Assembly: GCA_963728145.1 (NCBI GenBank)
Contig: CAVSJA010000007.1
Coordinates: forward strand, 248,001 to 312,000
DNA: 64,000 nucleotides
Direction of reading: 5' to 3'
Source: CAVSJA01 sp963728145
GTDB taxonomy: Bacteria > Bacteroidota > Bacteroidia > Chitinophagales > Chitinophagaceae
The position numbers were made by a program, and so were the translations under genes. The notes under the pieces are model-generated. The model worked only from the letters and a program-made list of their open reading frames with translations. It was not told where the DNA came from and searched no databases. Positions 6,891 to 14,432 of this stretch are shown piece by piece (position 1 is the stretch's first letter; each line of letters begins with the position of its first letter).

Positions 6891-8945
6891 ATGCCTGAAA
6901 TAATCGAATACTGTATCAAGTTTTCCATAAGCCTGGCGATGGTTTATCTTTTCTATGCAGGGTTTTTGCGGAGACTCACATTTTATCATTGGAACAGATG
7001 GTATCTTCTATTGTATTCTTCTTTGGCATTTCTGATTGCATTTATAGATATAAGTCCCTTCGTACAAAAGAATCAACTGGACACGAGCCAGGTTGTTCAA
7101 TTCATTCCAATATTCGATAAGTACACCGTTGGAGAAACGGTAATTAGCGTGAATCAATGGGGAGTTTGGGATTGGAGTTTGTTATGTCTGATCACAGGGA
7201 TACTGATCATGTTCATGCGATTGGCGGTGCAGTATTTCTCAATTTCAAGAATTCGTTCAAAAGCGAAATTGTTGCTGGATCACCCGATAAAGGTTTACCA
7301 GATTGATGCGAATATCATTCCTTTCTCATTCGGCAATTCCATTTTTATCAACCAGGAACTGCATGCTGAAGAAGAATTGAAAGAGATTATCCGGCATGAG
7401 TTCATACATATCCGTCAAAAGCATAGCGTAGATATGATCTGGGGTGAGTTACTGTGCATTTTCAATTGGTATAATCCCTTTGCCTGGTTGATCCGAAGAT
7501 CCATTCGTCAGAATCTGGAGTTTATTGCAGACGATAAGGTGTTGCGGAATGGAATAGATAGAAAACAATATCAATATTTACTACTTAAAGTAATTGGAGT
7601 GTCGCAATTCAGTATAGCAAATCAATTTAATTTCTCTTCACTCAAAAAACGTATAGCCATGATGAACAAATTGCGCAGTGCGAGACTGCATCTTGTAAAA
7701 TTCCTGTTTATAGTTCCACTTGTGTTGGTATTATTGCTTGCTTTCCGCAAACAACAATCGGATACAATTCCAAATATTGAGAAACTATCTCCAATAGAAT
7801 TTATTGATATTATGGAAGCCGATACCGTTGGACTTCCAAAAGAATTCAAATCAATCAGGATTATCGATTCTGTCGCCACAATTACGCTTAAGGACGGAAA
7901 AAAGGAAGTTTATAATTTGAACAGCGATGCTGATCAGGCGAGGTTCGAGAAAAAGTATAATCGGACTCTTGAAAGTATACTTCCCCCTCCGCCGCCACCT
8001 CCCCCTTCTAAATTAGATGATGGTCCTCCAGCACCTCCTCCAACCAAAACAAAAAATGGTCTTCCACCCCCACCGCCACCTCCACCTGGGCCACCTGTGC
8101 AAGATTATCCCGAAGCAATCAACGGCGTGCATGTGAAAGAATATACTGTCACTATAAAACGCAAAGACGGAAAAACCGAGACCTATGATCTCAAAGTGAA
8201 TGAAGACCTCAACAATTTTGAAAAAAAATATGGAAGACGTTTAGAGGATATGGTTCCATGTACTCCGGTAATTGAAGGTAAACCTCCCGCTAGTCCGAAA
8301 AAATCTGCGCCTGGAGTGGAAGCTGTTCCAACGCCTGAGTCTGCTCCTTCAAAAACAAACTTACCTAATTCAAAGTCTGCTCCAGGCAAGGATGCGAATT
8401 TACCTGATCCAAAGGTCGCTCCTCCCAAGCTACGAAACCCACCTAACTCTAAGCCCGCTCCTGCCAAACCAGGAGACGCACCTGTACCAGTAACCGAAGG
8501 GAATTTAGAGGATATTAAGATCGATGCGAGTTTGAAACTCATCCACCCGGGAGAAGTTGAACCAATTGTTCGGGACCATTCCGTACGCTTTTCGAAAAAC
8601 GTACTGATAATTGTCGACGGCAAGGAAACCGATGAAAAAAAGATAAACGAGATAGATGTCACCACCATTGAATCAATCGACGTCCTGAAAGGTGAATCAG
8701 CAATCAAAGCGTATGGGGACAAGGGAAAAAACGGAGTTATAATTATTAAAACGAAAAAACCCGTAACAATTAATCAGGCGGAAACCAAATACAGGGATCA
8801 CATAACGGCAAGGAATGACGTAAAACAATGGGACCTTGTTAAAGACATTAAAGGAAAGAAGGTCTTCATGGTTGACAAAAAATTCCTGACCAATGACGTG
8901 AGAATGAGTTTGAGTCATGGCTTAGAAAAAACAAGTCCCATTTAA
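6891..8945 (+). CDS. BlaR1-like M56 sensor metalloprotease with plug-like domain, C-terminus frameshifted
   Basis: 684 residues. Residues 1-300 form the M56 core: several membrane helices, the zinc motif HEFIH (near residue 167) with the downstream NLEFIADDKVL, and a last helix (FLFIVPLVLVLLLAF). The periplasmic part has two copies of a ~45-residue module (ITLKDGKKEVYNLN...FEKKY and VTIKRKDGKTETYDL...FEKKY), separated by poly-proline runs. A Pro/Ala/Lys linker then leads to a segment like a TonB receptor plug (IDVLKGESAIKAYGDKGKNG). By family analogy it senses an envelope signal and cleaves the BlaI-type repressor encoded upstream. Reading stops at 8945, but a GldM-like end continues in another frame (8930-9397); one missing A in the A6 run near 8925-8930 explains it. 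Confidence 0.88.
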   Translation: MPEIIEYCIKFSISLAMVYLFYAGFLRRLTFYHWNRWYLLLYSSLAFLIAFIDISPFVQKNQLDTSQVVQFIPIFDKYTVGETVISVNQWGVWDWSLLCLITGILIMFMRLAVQYFSISRIRSKAKLLLDHPIKVYQIDANIIPFSFGNSIFINQELHAEEELKEIIRHEFIHIRQKHSVDMIWGELLCIFNWYNPFAWLIRRSIRQNLEFIADDKVLRNGIDRKQYQYLLLKVIGVSQFSIANQFNFSSLKKRIAMMNKLRSARLHLVKFLFIVPLVLVLLLAFRKQQSDTIPNIEKLSPIEFIDIMEADTVGLPKEFKSIRIIDSVATITLKDGKKEVYNLNSDADQARFEKKYNRTLESILPPPPPPPPSKLDDGPPAPPPTKTKNGLPPPPPPPPGPPVQDYPEAINGVHVKEYTVTIKRKDGKTETYDLKVNEDLNNFEKKYGRRLEDMVPCTPVIEGKPPASPKKSAPGVEAVPTPESAPSKTNLPNSKSAPGKDANLPDPKVAPPKLRNPPNSKPAPAKPGDAPVPVTEGNLEDIKIDASLKLIHPGEVEPIVRDHSVRFSKNVLIIVDGKETDEKKINEIDVTTIESIDVLKGESAIKAYGDKGKNGVIIIKTKKPVTINQAETKYRDHITARNDVKQWDLVKDIKGKKVFMVDKKFLTNDVRMSLSHGLEKTSPI

Positions 8946-9397
8946 TCGAATTCAGTGTCAATGAAGCTGAGCTGAAAAAATACAATCTCGACCGGAATGG
9001 AGGAGTCGTCAATGCGATCAGTTTGTCAAATAAGGATAATCACAATGCTTATCTCTTTCCACCAACAGCCGTAACTCCTGAAATGATGGAGAAGATATAT
9101 GCAGAAGCCCGTAAACGGAATTGCCTGTTTATTGGCATCAAGAATCCAATTAATATTAGCGTTGAAGGCATTGAATTGAAAGACATCCTTGTGCAAATGG
9201 ATGGTTCGGACCAGGGAGTTTCCTTTGAAAACGGAACATTCAATATCGCCCCTCGTAATGGCACTCATGGCACCAATATCAAAATCGATATTTACAGAAA
9301 AGATTCAAATGGTAATTTAAAACTTCTTAAAACCCGTTATTTCCGTTCCGAGCGACTGCCGGATCCGGTAACTTCCTGTCTTCGTAGGTTGGGTTGA
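8930..9397 (+). CDS. Frameshifted C-terminal fragment of the M56 protein (GldM-C-like domain)
   Basis: The frame continues the M56 protein after a one-base shift: KSHLIEFSVNEAELKKYNLD joins smoothly to the upstream SLSHGLEKN. It includes FIGIKNPINISVEGIELKDI, VSFENGTFNIAPR, IDIYRKDSNGNLKLL and RYFRSERLPDPV. That order matches the C-terminal domain of GldM-like proteins, which is also found at the end of some Bacteroidota M56 proteins (from memory, not searched). The end is odd: after PDPV the sequence runs SCLRRLG and stops at a TGA inside the GGTTGACAG repeat, where GldM-type domains usually go on. The gene end may have been replaced by the array. On its own this piece has only a TTG start (9023) and is unlikely to be expressed separately. 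Confidence 0.6.
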   Translation, partial: NKSHLIEFSVNEAELKKYNLDRNGGVVNAISLSNKDNHNAYLFPPTAVTPEMMEKIYAEARKRNCLFIGIKNPINISVEGIELKDILVQMDGSDQGVSFENGTFNIAPRNGTHGTNIKIDIYRKDSNGNLKLLKTRYFRSERLPDPVTSCLRRLG

Positions 9398-9477
9398 CAG
9401 GGTTGATAAGGTTGACAGGGTTGACAAGGAATAAACAATCATTAAAAGATTCCTTGTCAACCTTTTCAACTTTATCT
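9387..9477. repeat. Inverted nonad array (GGTTGACAG units)
   Basis: The left arm (9387-9431) has four units, GGTTGACAG, GGTTGATAA, GGTTGACAG and GGTTGACAA. The right arm (9449-9477) reads TTGTCAACC, TTTTCAAC and TTTATC. The ends of the arms near the loop are an exact match (ATTCCTTGTCAACC against its complement). The TGA of the M56 fragment lies inside the first unit. Confidence 0.85.
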
Positions 9478-9512
9478 CCCGAAACTCGTGACATTCAAAT
9501 CTCCTTCTGAAT

Positions 9513-9543
9513 TTGTCCCCCTCCCTAAATTGCCTTAATTTCG
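9513..9543 (+). promoter_or_regulatory. efp promoter (TTG-N20-TAATTTCG)
   Basis: TTG at 9513-9515 and TAATTTCG at 9536-9543, spacing 20 bp. The -7 box differs from TAnnTTTG at one base, as do those before der and the M48 gene. The predicted leader of efp is about 78 bases. Confidence 0.6.
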
Positions 9544-9624
9544 CACCCCCCTTAATCGTGAGTTTAATCCCGATCGTAAAACGGAAATCTATAAATATCG
9601 AAATAGGCAATTTGCAATAGATAT

Positions 9625-10191
9625 ATGGCAACAACATCTGATATCAGCAGGGGTATGATCCTTAAACTGGAAGGAAGTCTTTACACAGTAGTAGAGTTTG
9701 GTGAAAACAAGACCGCCCGTGCAGCCGCAAAGGTTTGGGCTAAATTGAAAGGGCTTGACAATAACCGTTCCATTGAAAAAACCTGGAATAGCGGCGACAA
9801 TATTTTCCCGGTGAGAGTTGAAAGAAAGAGCTACCAGTATCTTTATAAAGATGATACAGGATATAGCTTTATGGATACGGATACTTTTGAGCAGATCGCC
9901 GTACAGGAAAATCTTGTGGATGCACCGCAATTCCTGAAAGAAGGCCAGGAAGTATCTGTACTTATCAATACAGAAACAGAGTTACCCATGAGCGTTGAGC
10001 TTCCCGATAAAATCGCATTAAAGATCACTTACTCTGAACCAGGCGTAAGAGGTGATACGGCCACCCGCACATTAAAGCCGGCAACAGTTGAAACCGGAGC
10101 AACTGTAAACGTTCCTTTGTTTGTGAACGAGGGTGAAATGATCCGGATAAATACTAAGACTGGTGAGTATGTTGAAAGGGTGAAGGAGTAG
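9625..10191 (+). CDS. efp: Translation elongation factor P
   Basis: 188 residues, standard EF-P length. Three domains are recognisable: an N-terminal KOW-like barrel (SRGMILKLEGSLYTVVEFGEN), an OB-fold (KSYQYLYKDDTGYSFMDTDTFEQI) and a C-terminal OB domain with the signature PGVRGDTATRTLKPATVETG. EF-P relieves ribosome stalling at polyproline stretches. That is relevant here because the neighbouring M56 protein contains eight-proline runs. The loop that carries the modified residue in E. coli is ENKTARAAA, with Lys near residue 30; the modification cannot be read from sequence. It sits before accB-accC, a common Bacteroidota arrangement, but is separated by an octad array. Confidence 0.97.
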   Translation: MATTSDISRGMILKLEGSLYTVVEFGENKTARAAAKVWAKLKGLDNNRSIEKTWNSGDNIFPVRVERKSYQYLYKDDTGYSFMDTDTFEQIAVQENLVDAPQFLKEGQEVSVLINTETELPMSVELPDKIALKITYSEPGVRGDTATRTLKPATVETGATVNVPLFVNEGEMIRINTKTGEYVERVKE

Positions 10192-10194
10192 GTA

Positions 10195-10326
10195 AGTTGA
10201 TTGGTTGATTGGTTGATTGGTTGATTAGTTAATTGGTTAATGACGGAAGACCTGACAATGTTCGAACGATTTTACATTATCAAATCACCTAATCAACCAA
10301 TCAACTAATCAACCAATCAACCAATA
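10195..10326. repeat. Inverted octad array (GGTTGATT units)
   Basis: The left arm (10195-10242) has six units, mostly GGTTGATT with AGTTAATT and GGTTAATG at the loop side. The right arm (about 10277-10326) gives the same units on the other strand, including AGTTGATT. The loop is about 40 bases. It starts three bases after the efp stop. Confidence 0.9.
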
Positions 10327-10400
10327 TTTAATAAGAAACTTTCACTTATCTTAGCCGCCTGTTGAGCAAAAAAAGAACCGATAACCTTAAAAAATTCACG

Positions 10401-10886
10401 ATGGATTTCAAACAAATTCAGGAGTTGATCAAAATGATCAACAAATCCAACATCGGTGAAGTGACTGTAGAGGAGAAAGGATTTAGACTAACGATCAAGC
10501 AAAAAGAAGAACCCGTTCAAAACCTGATTGCCGCCCCCGTATCCACTCAACCCTTTATTCAGCCTCAGCAGCAGGCATCTTATGCTCCCCCGCCTACGGC
10601 AGGAGCTCCGGATAAAGCAAAATCAGCCGAGCCTGCTCCCAGCAATACTATTACTATTAAAAGCCCAATGATCGGAACATTTTACCGAAGTCCGTCACCT
10701 GGTAAACCTCATTTTATTGAAGTAGGTGATGAAATAATTCCAGGCAAACCTGTATGCATCATTGAGGCCATGAAACTTTTCAACGAAATCGAAAGTGAAG
10801 TGAAGGGAAGGATCGTTAAGATACTCGTTGAAGACGCATCACCTGTTGAATACGACCAGGGGCTATTCCTCGTTGAACCCACTTAA
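10401..10886 (+). CDS. accB: Acetyl-CoA carboxylase biotin carboxyl carrier protein
   Basis: 161 residues. The N-terminal helix (MDFKQIQELIKMINKSNIGE) and a strand (VTVEEKGFRLTIK) lead into a Pro/Ala/Gln-rich linker (about residues 38-80). The C-terminal biotinyl domain has the motif EAMKLF with the biotin-accepting Lys125. It carries carboxybiotin between biotin carboxylase and the carboxyltransferase in fatty acid synthesis. The start at 10401 gives the canonical MDFKQIQ N-terminus; an upstream TTG at 10362 would add 13 basic residues not seen in the family. A weak TATCTTAG -7-like box lies at 10347-10354. It is followed by accC after a 100-base octad array. Confidence 0.95.
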   Translation: MDFKQIQELIKMINKSNIGEVTVEEKGFRLTIKQKEEPVQNLIAAPVSTQPFIQPQQQASYAPPPTAGAPDKAKSAEPAPSNTITIKSPMIGTFYRSPSPGKPHFIEVGDEIIPGKPVCIIEAMKLFNEIESEVKGRIVKILVEDASPVEYDQGLFLVEPT

Positions 10887-10982
10887 TTGATGTGTTAATT
10901 TGACAATGTGATAATGTGATAATTCTTGCGTTTGCTTTTTCTTTCACTATCACATTATCAGATGAGCACATTCGCAAATTAG
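10887..10982. repeat. Inverted octad array (ATAATGTG units) between accB and accC
   Basis: Begins on the base after the accB stop codon. The left arm reads TTGATGTG, TTAATTTG, ACAATGTG, ATAATGTG. The reverse complement of the right arm reads CTAATTTG, CGAATGTG, CTCATCTG, ATAATGTG. The arms keep the 8-bp register although several units differ, so the stem is imperfect. Confidence 0.8.
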
Positions 10983-10988
10983 AATTCC

Positions 10989-12326
10989 ATGTTTAAAAAA
11001 ATATTAATAGCCAACCGTGGAGAGATTGCGCTTCGTGTGATCCGGACCTGTCGAGAGATGGGTATTAAAACCATTGCGGTTTATTCAACGGCAGATAAAG
11101 ATAGTCTTCATGTACGCTTTGCTGATGAAGCAGTTTGTATTGGAAAAGCAGCTAGTTCAGATTCCTACTTAAATATTCCACATATCATGGCCGCGGCAGA
11201 AATCACCAACGCGGATGCAATACATCCGGGTTATGGTTTTCTTGCTGAAAATGCTAAGTTCTCAGAGATCTGCGGTGATCACAATATCAAATTCATTGGA
11301 CCTACACCGGATCAGATAAGATCGATGGGAGATAAGATTACCGCGAAAGAAACGATGATCAAAGCGGGTGTTCCTGTTGTACCGGGTGGTGAAGGCTTGT
11401 TGGAAAACATTGAACAGGCAAAAGGACTGGCAAAAGAAGTTGGATATCCCGTGATATTAAAAGCAACCGCAGGCGGAGGTGGTAAAGGAATGCGGGTTGT
11501 GTGGGGCGATGATGAAATGGAAAGGGCATATAATACCGCGAGAGCTGAAGCCGGCGCCGCTTTCAAGAACGATGGAATTTACATGGAAAAATTTGTTGAA
11601 GAGCCCCGTCATATCGAAATACAAATTGCGGGTGACCGCTATGGTAAGGTTTGTCATTTGAGTGAGCGCGATTGTTCTATTCAACGCCGTCATCAAAAAC
11701 TGGTTGAAGAATCCCCTTCGCCATTTATGACACCAGAGCTCCGTATAAAAATGGGAGAAGCCGCAAAAAAAGCTGCCGGCGCGATCGGATATGAAAGCGT
11801 GGGTACGATCGAATTCCTTGTTGACAAACACAGGAATTTTTTCTTCATGGAGATGAATACGCGTATCCAGGTTGAACATTGTGTAACAGAGGAAGTAACC
11901 AATTTTGACCTGATCAAGGAACAGATCAAAATCGCTTCCGGAGAAGCGATAAGCGGAAAAGACTATGAACCATCCATGCATGCCATTGAGTGCCGTATCA
12001 ATGCAGAAGATCCATATAACGATTTTCGTCCATCACCCGGACGAATAACTGTATTACACCAGCCCGGTGGACATGGCATACGAATCGACTCTCATGCTTA
12101 CGCCGGCTATACTATTCCTCCTTACTACGACTCGATGATCGGAAAGATCATCTCCGTTGCGCGTACACGAAATGAAGCCATCAATACGATGAGCAGGGCT
12201 TTGAGTGAATACGTAATTGAAGGTGTGAAGACAACTATTCCTTTCCATCAACAGTTGATGCGAAATGAGGCTTTTATCAAAGGAAATTTTAACACCAAGT
12301 TTCTTGAATCATTCAAGATGGTGTAG
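10989..12326 (+). CDS. accC: Acetyl-CoA carboxylase, biotin carboxylase subunit
   Basis: 445 residues, typical length. It carboxylates the biotin on AccB using ATP and bicarbonate, the first step of malonyl-CoA formation. ATP-grasp hallmarks are all present: the N-terminal domain (MFKKILIANRGEIALRVIRT), the Gly-rich loop KATAGGGGKGMRVV, RHIEIQIAGDRYG, SERDCSIQRRHQK, FFFMEMNTRIQVEH with the active-site Glu and Arg, and HAIECRINAEDP in the C-terminal domain. It lies 102 bases after accB with only the octad array between, so co-transcription would have to pass the potential hairpin. It is followed three bases after the stop by another octad array. Confidence 0.97.
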   Translation: MFKKILIANRGEIALRVIRTCREMGIKTIAVYSTADKDSLHVRFADEAVCIGKAASSDSYLNIPHIMAAAEITNADAIHPGYGFLAENAKFSEICGDHNIKFIGPTPDQIRSMGDKITAKETMIKAGVPVVPGGEGLLENIEQAKGLAKEVGYPVILKATAGGGGKGMRVVWGDDEMERAYNTARAEAGAAFKNDGIYMEKFVEEPRHIEIQIAGDRYGKVCHLSERDCSIQRRHQKLVEESPSPFMTPELRIKMGEAAKKAAGAIGYESVGTIEFLVDKHRNFFFMEMNTRIQVEHCVTEEVTNFDLIKEQIKIASGEAISGKDYEPSMHAIECRINAEDPYNDFRPSPGRITVLHQPGGHGIRIDSHAYAGYTIPPYYDSMIGKIISVARTRNEAINTMSRALSEYVIEGVKTTIPFHQQLMRNEAFIKGNFNTKFLESFKMV

Positions 12327-12328
12327 TG

Positions 12329-12475
12329 TTGGTTGATTGGTTAATTAGTTGATTGGTTGATTGGTTGTCCCGAAGTTTCGGGAGGGTAATTGTACAATCG
12401 CTCGAATTCTGTCAACCCTTTAACTAATTAACCAATTAACCAATCAACTAATTAACCAATCAACCAATCAACCCA
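12329..12475. repeat. Inverted octad array (GGTTGATT units) with CCCGAAGTTTCGGG in the loop
   Basis: The left arm (12329-12367) reads GGTTGATT, GGTTAATT, AGTTGATT, GGTTGATT. The right arm (12415-12475), read on the other strand, repeats the same order of variants, so the arms pair unit for unit. The perfect palindrome TCCCGAAGTTTCGGGA (12368-12383) sits at the base of the loop. The array lies between convergent accC and the small LTxxQ-type gene. Confidence 0.9.
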
Positions 12476-12481
12476 ATACTA

Positions 12482-12739
12482 TCAGACTTTCTTCTTCTTC
12501 TTCTTCCTACTTCCCTTCCATTCCTCTAGCTTCTTCCTTTGTTCAGGGGTGAGAATGCGATCGAGAGCAGCCTTATCCAATTCTTGTTGAATTCTTTGTT
12601 TCAGGATGATCATTCTGATTTGTCTTTTCTGTTCTGCAGAAAGATTCAATTCGCGCCAACGTTGAATTGCATTTGGGCGATTTTGCCCAATGACCTTGAG
12701 GCTCATCAGTAATATAAGGATGAACAATAACTTTTTCAT
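12482..12739 (-). CDS. Small secreted LTxxQ (Spy/CpxP-like) protein
   Basis: 85 residues from the ATG that gives a clean signal peptide (MKKLLFILILLMSLKVIG, then QNRP). The mature part is helical, with two degenerate LTxxQ motifs typical of Spy/CpxP-like proteins: LSAEQKRQI and LTPEQRKKL. It ends in a very basic tail (WKGSRKKKKKKV). Family members are periplasmic chaperones or metal-responsive proteins; this one is shorter than usual. The 33-residue in-frame extension upstream runs through repeat DNA and is rejected. The product may share a function with the similar small proteins common in Bacteroidota, but I cannot assign one. Confidence 0.65.
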   Translation of the reverse strand: MKKLLFILILLMSLKVIGQNRPNAIQRWRELNLSAEQKRQIRMIILKQRIQQELDKAALDRILTPEQRKKLEEWKGSRKKKKKKV

Positions 12740-12784
12740 GGCTATACAAAGCGGTATAGATTGGAAAAGATTGCAAAGGTTTAA

Positions 12785-12871
12785 TGAGCCGTGAGCCTTT
12801 AGCTTCGAGCCACGAGCTTTTTTCGACTCAAAGGTCAAAGGTCAAAGCTCGAAGCTCATAGCTCACGGCTT
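12785..12871. repeat. Inverted heptad array (GAGCTTC units)
   Basis: The left arm reads GAGCCGT, GAGCCTT, TAGCTTC, GAGCCAC. The right arm on the other strand reads GAGCCGT, GAGCTAT, GAGCTTC, GAGCTTT, then two GACCTTT. The period is 7. The ispH stop (TGA, 12865-12863) is the TGA of a CCGTGAGC unit, so the last codons of ispH are array sequence. Confidence 0.85.
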
Positions 12872-14095
12872 ATTCCACTCGTTAACCAACTCATCAAACC
12901 TACCCTCAGCATCATAGAACCCCGCCAATTTGCGGATAACGCGTTCAACCACTGCATCGGGGCAGGAAGCTCCACTTGTGAGGAGAATCTTGGTGGGAGA
13001 TTTTTCAGGAAGATAGTTATGCGTAAGCGATTCCTGTTTTGTATGATAATTGTAATGCAGGATATCTTTCTTAGAGATTAATTTTTCTTCACTATTGATA
13101 AAATAACTCGGTAGTAATTGTTCACAGATCTCAACCAGATGGGTTGTATTGGATGAATTGTAACCGCCGACAATGACTGCAAGGTCGGCCGAACCGGCAA
13201 GCATGCCAGTTACTGCGGATTGATTGTCGTTGGTTGCATAACAAAGCGTATCCCGGGTATCTGCAAACCTTTCTTCAACGGTATCCGGAGTCAAACCATA
13301 CCGATTGATCATTGTCTGCTTTAAAAAATCAGCAATTGCCTGCGTATCGCTTGCCAATTGTGTAGTTTGATTTACTACACCGATACGTTGAAGATCTTTG
13401 TCGGGATTGAAGTTTGCCGAATAACGTCCCTTGAACTTTTTATGAAATTCTTCCGCTGACTTGTTTCCAATAATGAATTCAGCAAGCTCTCTTGCCTCAT
13501 TCATATCATTTATCACAACCGAAGGAGCATTTGAAGAAGCATGGGAAAATGTTGCTCTGGTTTCTTCATGTTTTGGCTTGCCATGAATCACAATTGAATA
13601 TCCTTTTTCCGCAATCTGGTCGCTTCGGTTCCAAACTTTTTCAACAAAGGGGCAAGTAGTATTATATTTTTCGGTTGAAATGCCGAGATTATTTAAGCGA
13701 GCTTCCATTTCAAGGGTTGTACCAAAAGCAGGAATAATAACGATATCGTCTTTCTTTAATTCGCTGAATGGAATTAATTGGTTTCCGATGGTATCCTGCA
13801 AAAACTTAATGCCTTTTTCTTCAAGGTCTGCGTTCACAATCGGATTGTGAATCATTTCGCTCAAAAGAAAGATTCGCTTGCCAGGGTTTTCATCAACCGT
13901 ACGGAATGCGATCTCGATCGCGTTTTCCACGCCATAGCAAAAACCAAAATGACGGGCTAAGTAAATCTTGAGTGGGCCAAAATCAAGCAGGGCAGGAGTG
14001 AAATCTTTTTTCATCTTATCCTGCTGCTTTCTTTTATTCTTTACCGCCGTAATCAATGGACTTCGGTACGCTGGCGGGACCTGGAATGTTTTCAT
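12863..14095 (-). CDS. ispH: 4-hydroxy-3-methylbut-2-enyl diphosphate reductase
   Basis: 410 residues, the long form seen in Bacteroidota. It makes IPP and DMAPP from HMBPP in the last step of the MEP pathway, using a [4Fe-4S] cluster. The three cluster cysteines are visible: Cys53 (HFGFCYG), Cys148 (NTTCPFV) and Cys378 (TSGASCPD). Conserved substrate residues are in IHNPIVNADL (His83 region), GKPKHEETR and QTTQLASDT. The start is supported by the family N-terminus MKTFQVPPAYRSPL. A TAACTTTG box ends seven bases before the ATG, so the mRNA would be almost leaderless. The last codons and stop fall in a GAGCTTC heptad array. Confidence 0.95.
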   Translation of the reverse strand: MKTFQVPPAYRSPLITAVKNKRKQQDKMKKDFTPALLDFGPLKIYLARHFGFCYGVENAIEIAFRTVDENPGKRIFLLSEMIHNPIVNADLEEKGIKFLQDTIGNQLIPFSELKKDDIVIIPAFGTTLEMEARLNNLGISTEKYNTTCPFVEKVWNRSDQIAEKGYSIVIHGKPKHEETRATFSHASSNAPSVVINDMNEARELAEFIIGNKSAEEFHKKFKGRYSANFNPDKDLQRIGVVNQTTQLASDTQAIADFLKQTMINRYGLTPDTVEERFADTRDTLCYATNDNQSAVTGMLAGSADLAVIVGGYNSSNTTHLVEICEQLLPSYFINSEEKLISKKDILHYNYHTKQESLTHNYLPEKSPTKILLTSGASCPDAVVERVIRKLAGFYDAEGRFDELVNEWNKP

Positions 14096-14102
14096 GTAGC
14101 CG

Positions 14103-14110
14103 CAAAGTTA
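14103..14110 (-). promoter_or_regulatory. -7 box of ispH (TAACTTTG), near-leaderless
   Basis: Exact TAnnTTTG match on the minus strand. With the start site about four bases after the box, the 5' UTR of ispH would be about four bases. No TTG at 17-23 bp is seen; the upstream DNA is the 14.1-14.3 kb repeat array. Confidence 0.6.
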
Positions 14111-14115
14111 AGTGT

Positions 14116-14296
14116 TAGGGTTGATAAGGTTGACAGGGTTGTTATTGGGGAAGCGGGTTGATAGGGTTGATAAGTTGATAGGGATAAAACATTGAAAAGA
14201 TTATTGAAATGGGATGCAGGATGTGTTTTCTATTAGTGTGTTGTGTCTTAACTTGTCAACCTAATCAACTTGTCAACCTTATCAACCAAATCAACC
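14116..14296. repeat. Inverted nonad array (GGTTGATAG/GGTTGACAG units)
   Basis: The left arm (14116-14184) contains GGTTGATAA, GGTTGACAG, GGTTGATAG, GGTTGATAA. The right arm (14250-14296) carries TGTCAACC, AATCAACT, TATCAACC and AAATCAACC. Period 9 with slippage. It lies between the divergent ispH and GH13 genes and runs up to the damaged 5' end of the latter. Confidence 0.8.
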
Positions 14297-14432
14297 GCAA
14301 CTCAAACAAGCGTCGATTCACAGCCTCCTCACTGGATAGAGCATTACTAATCTGTACGAAGTTAATATCCGGCAGTACACGCCTGAGGGAACTTTTGCTG
14401 CATTTGCCAAACACCTTCCACGAATAAAGGAA

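Noticed and set aside
8183..8722. 179-residue reverse-strand ORF over the M56 linker
   Set aside because: A shadow of the Pro/Ala-rich coding frame, with Ser/Gly/Leu-rich low-complexity composition; no start signal.
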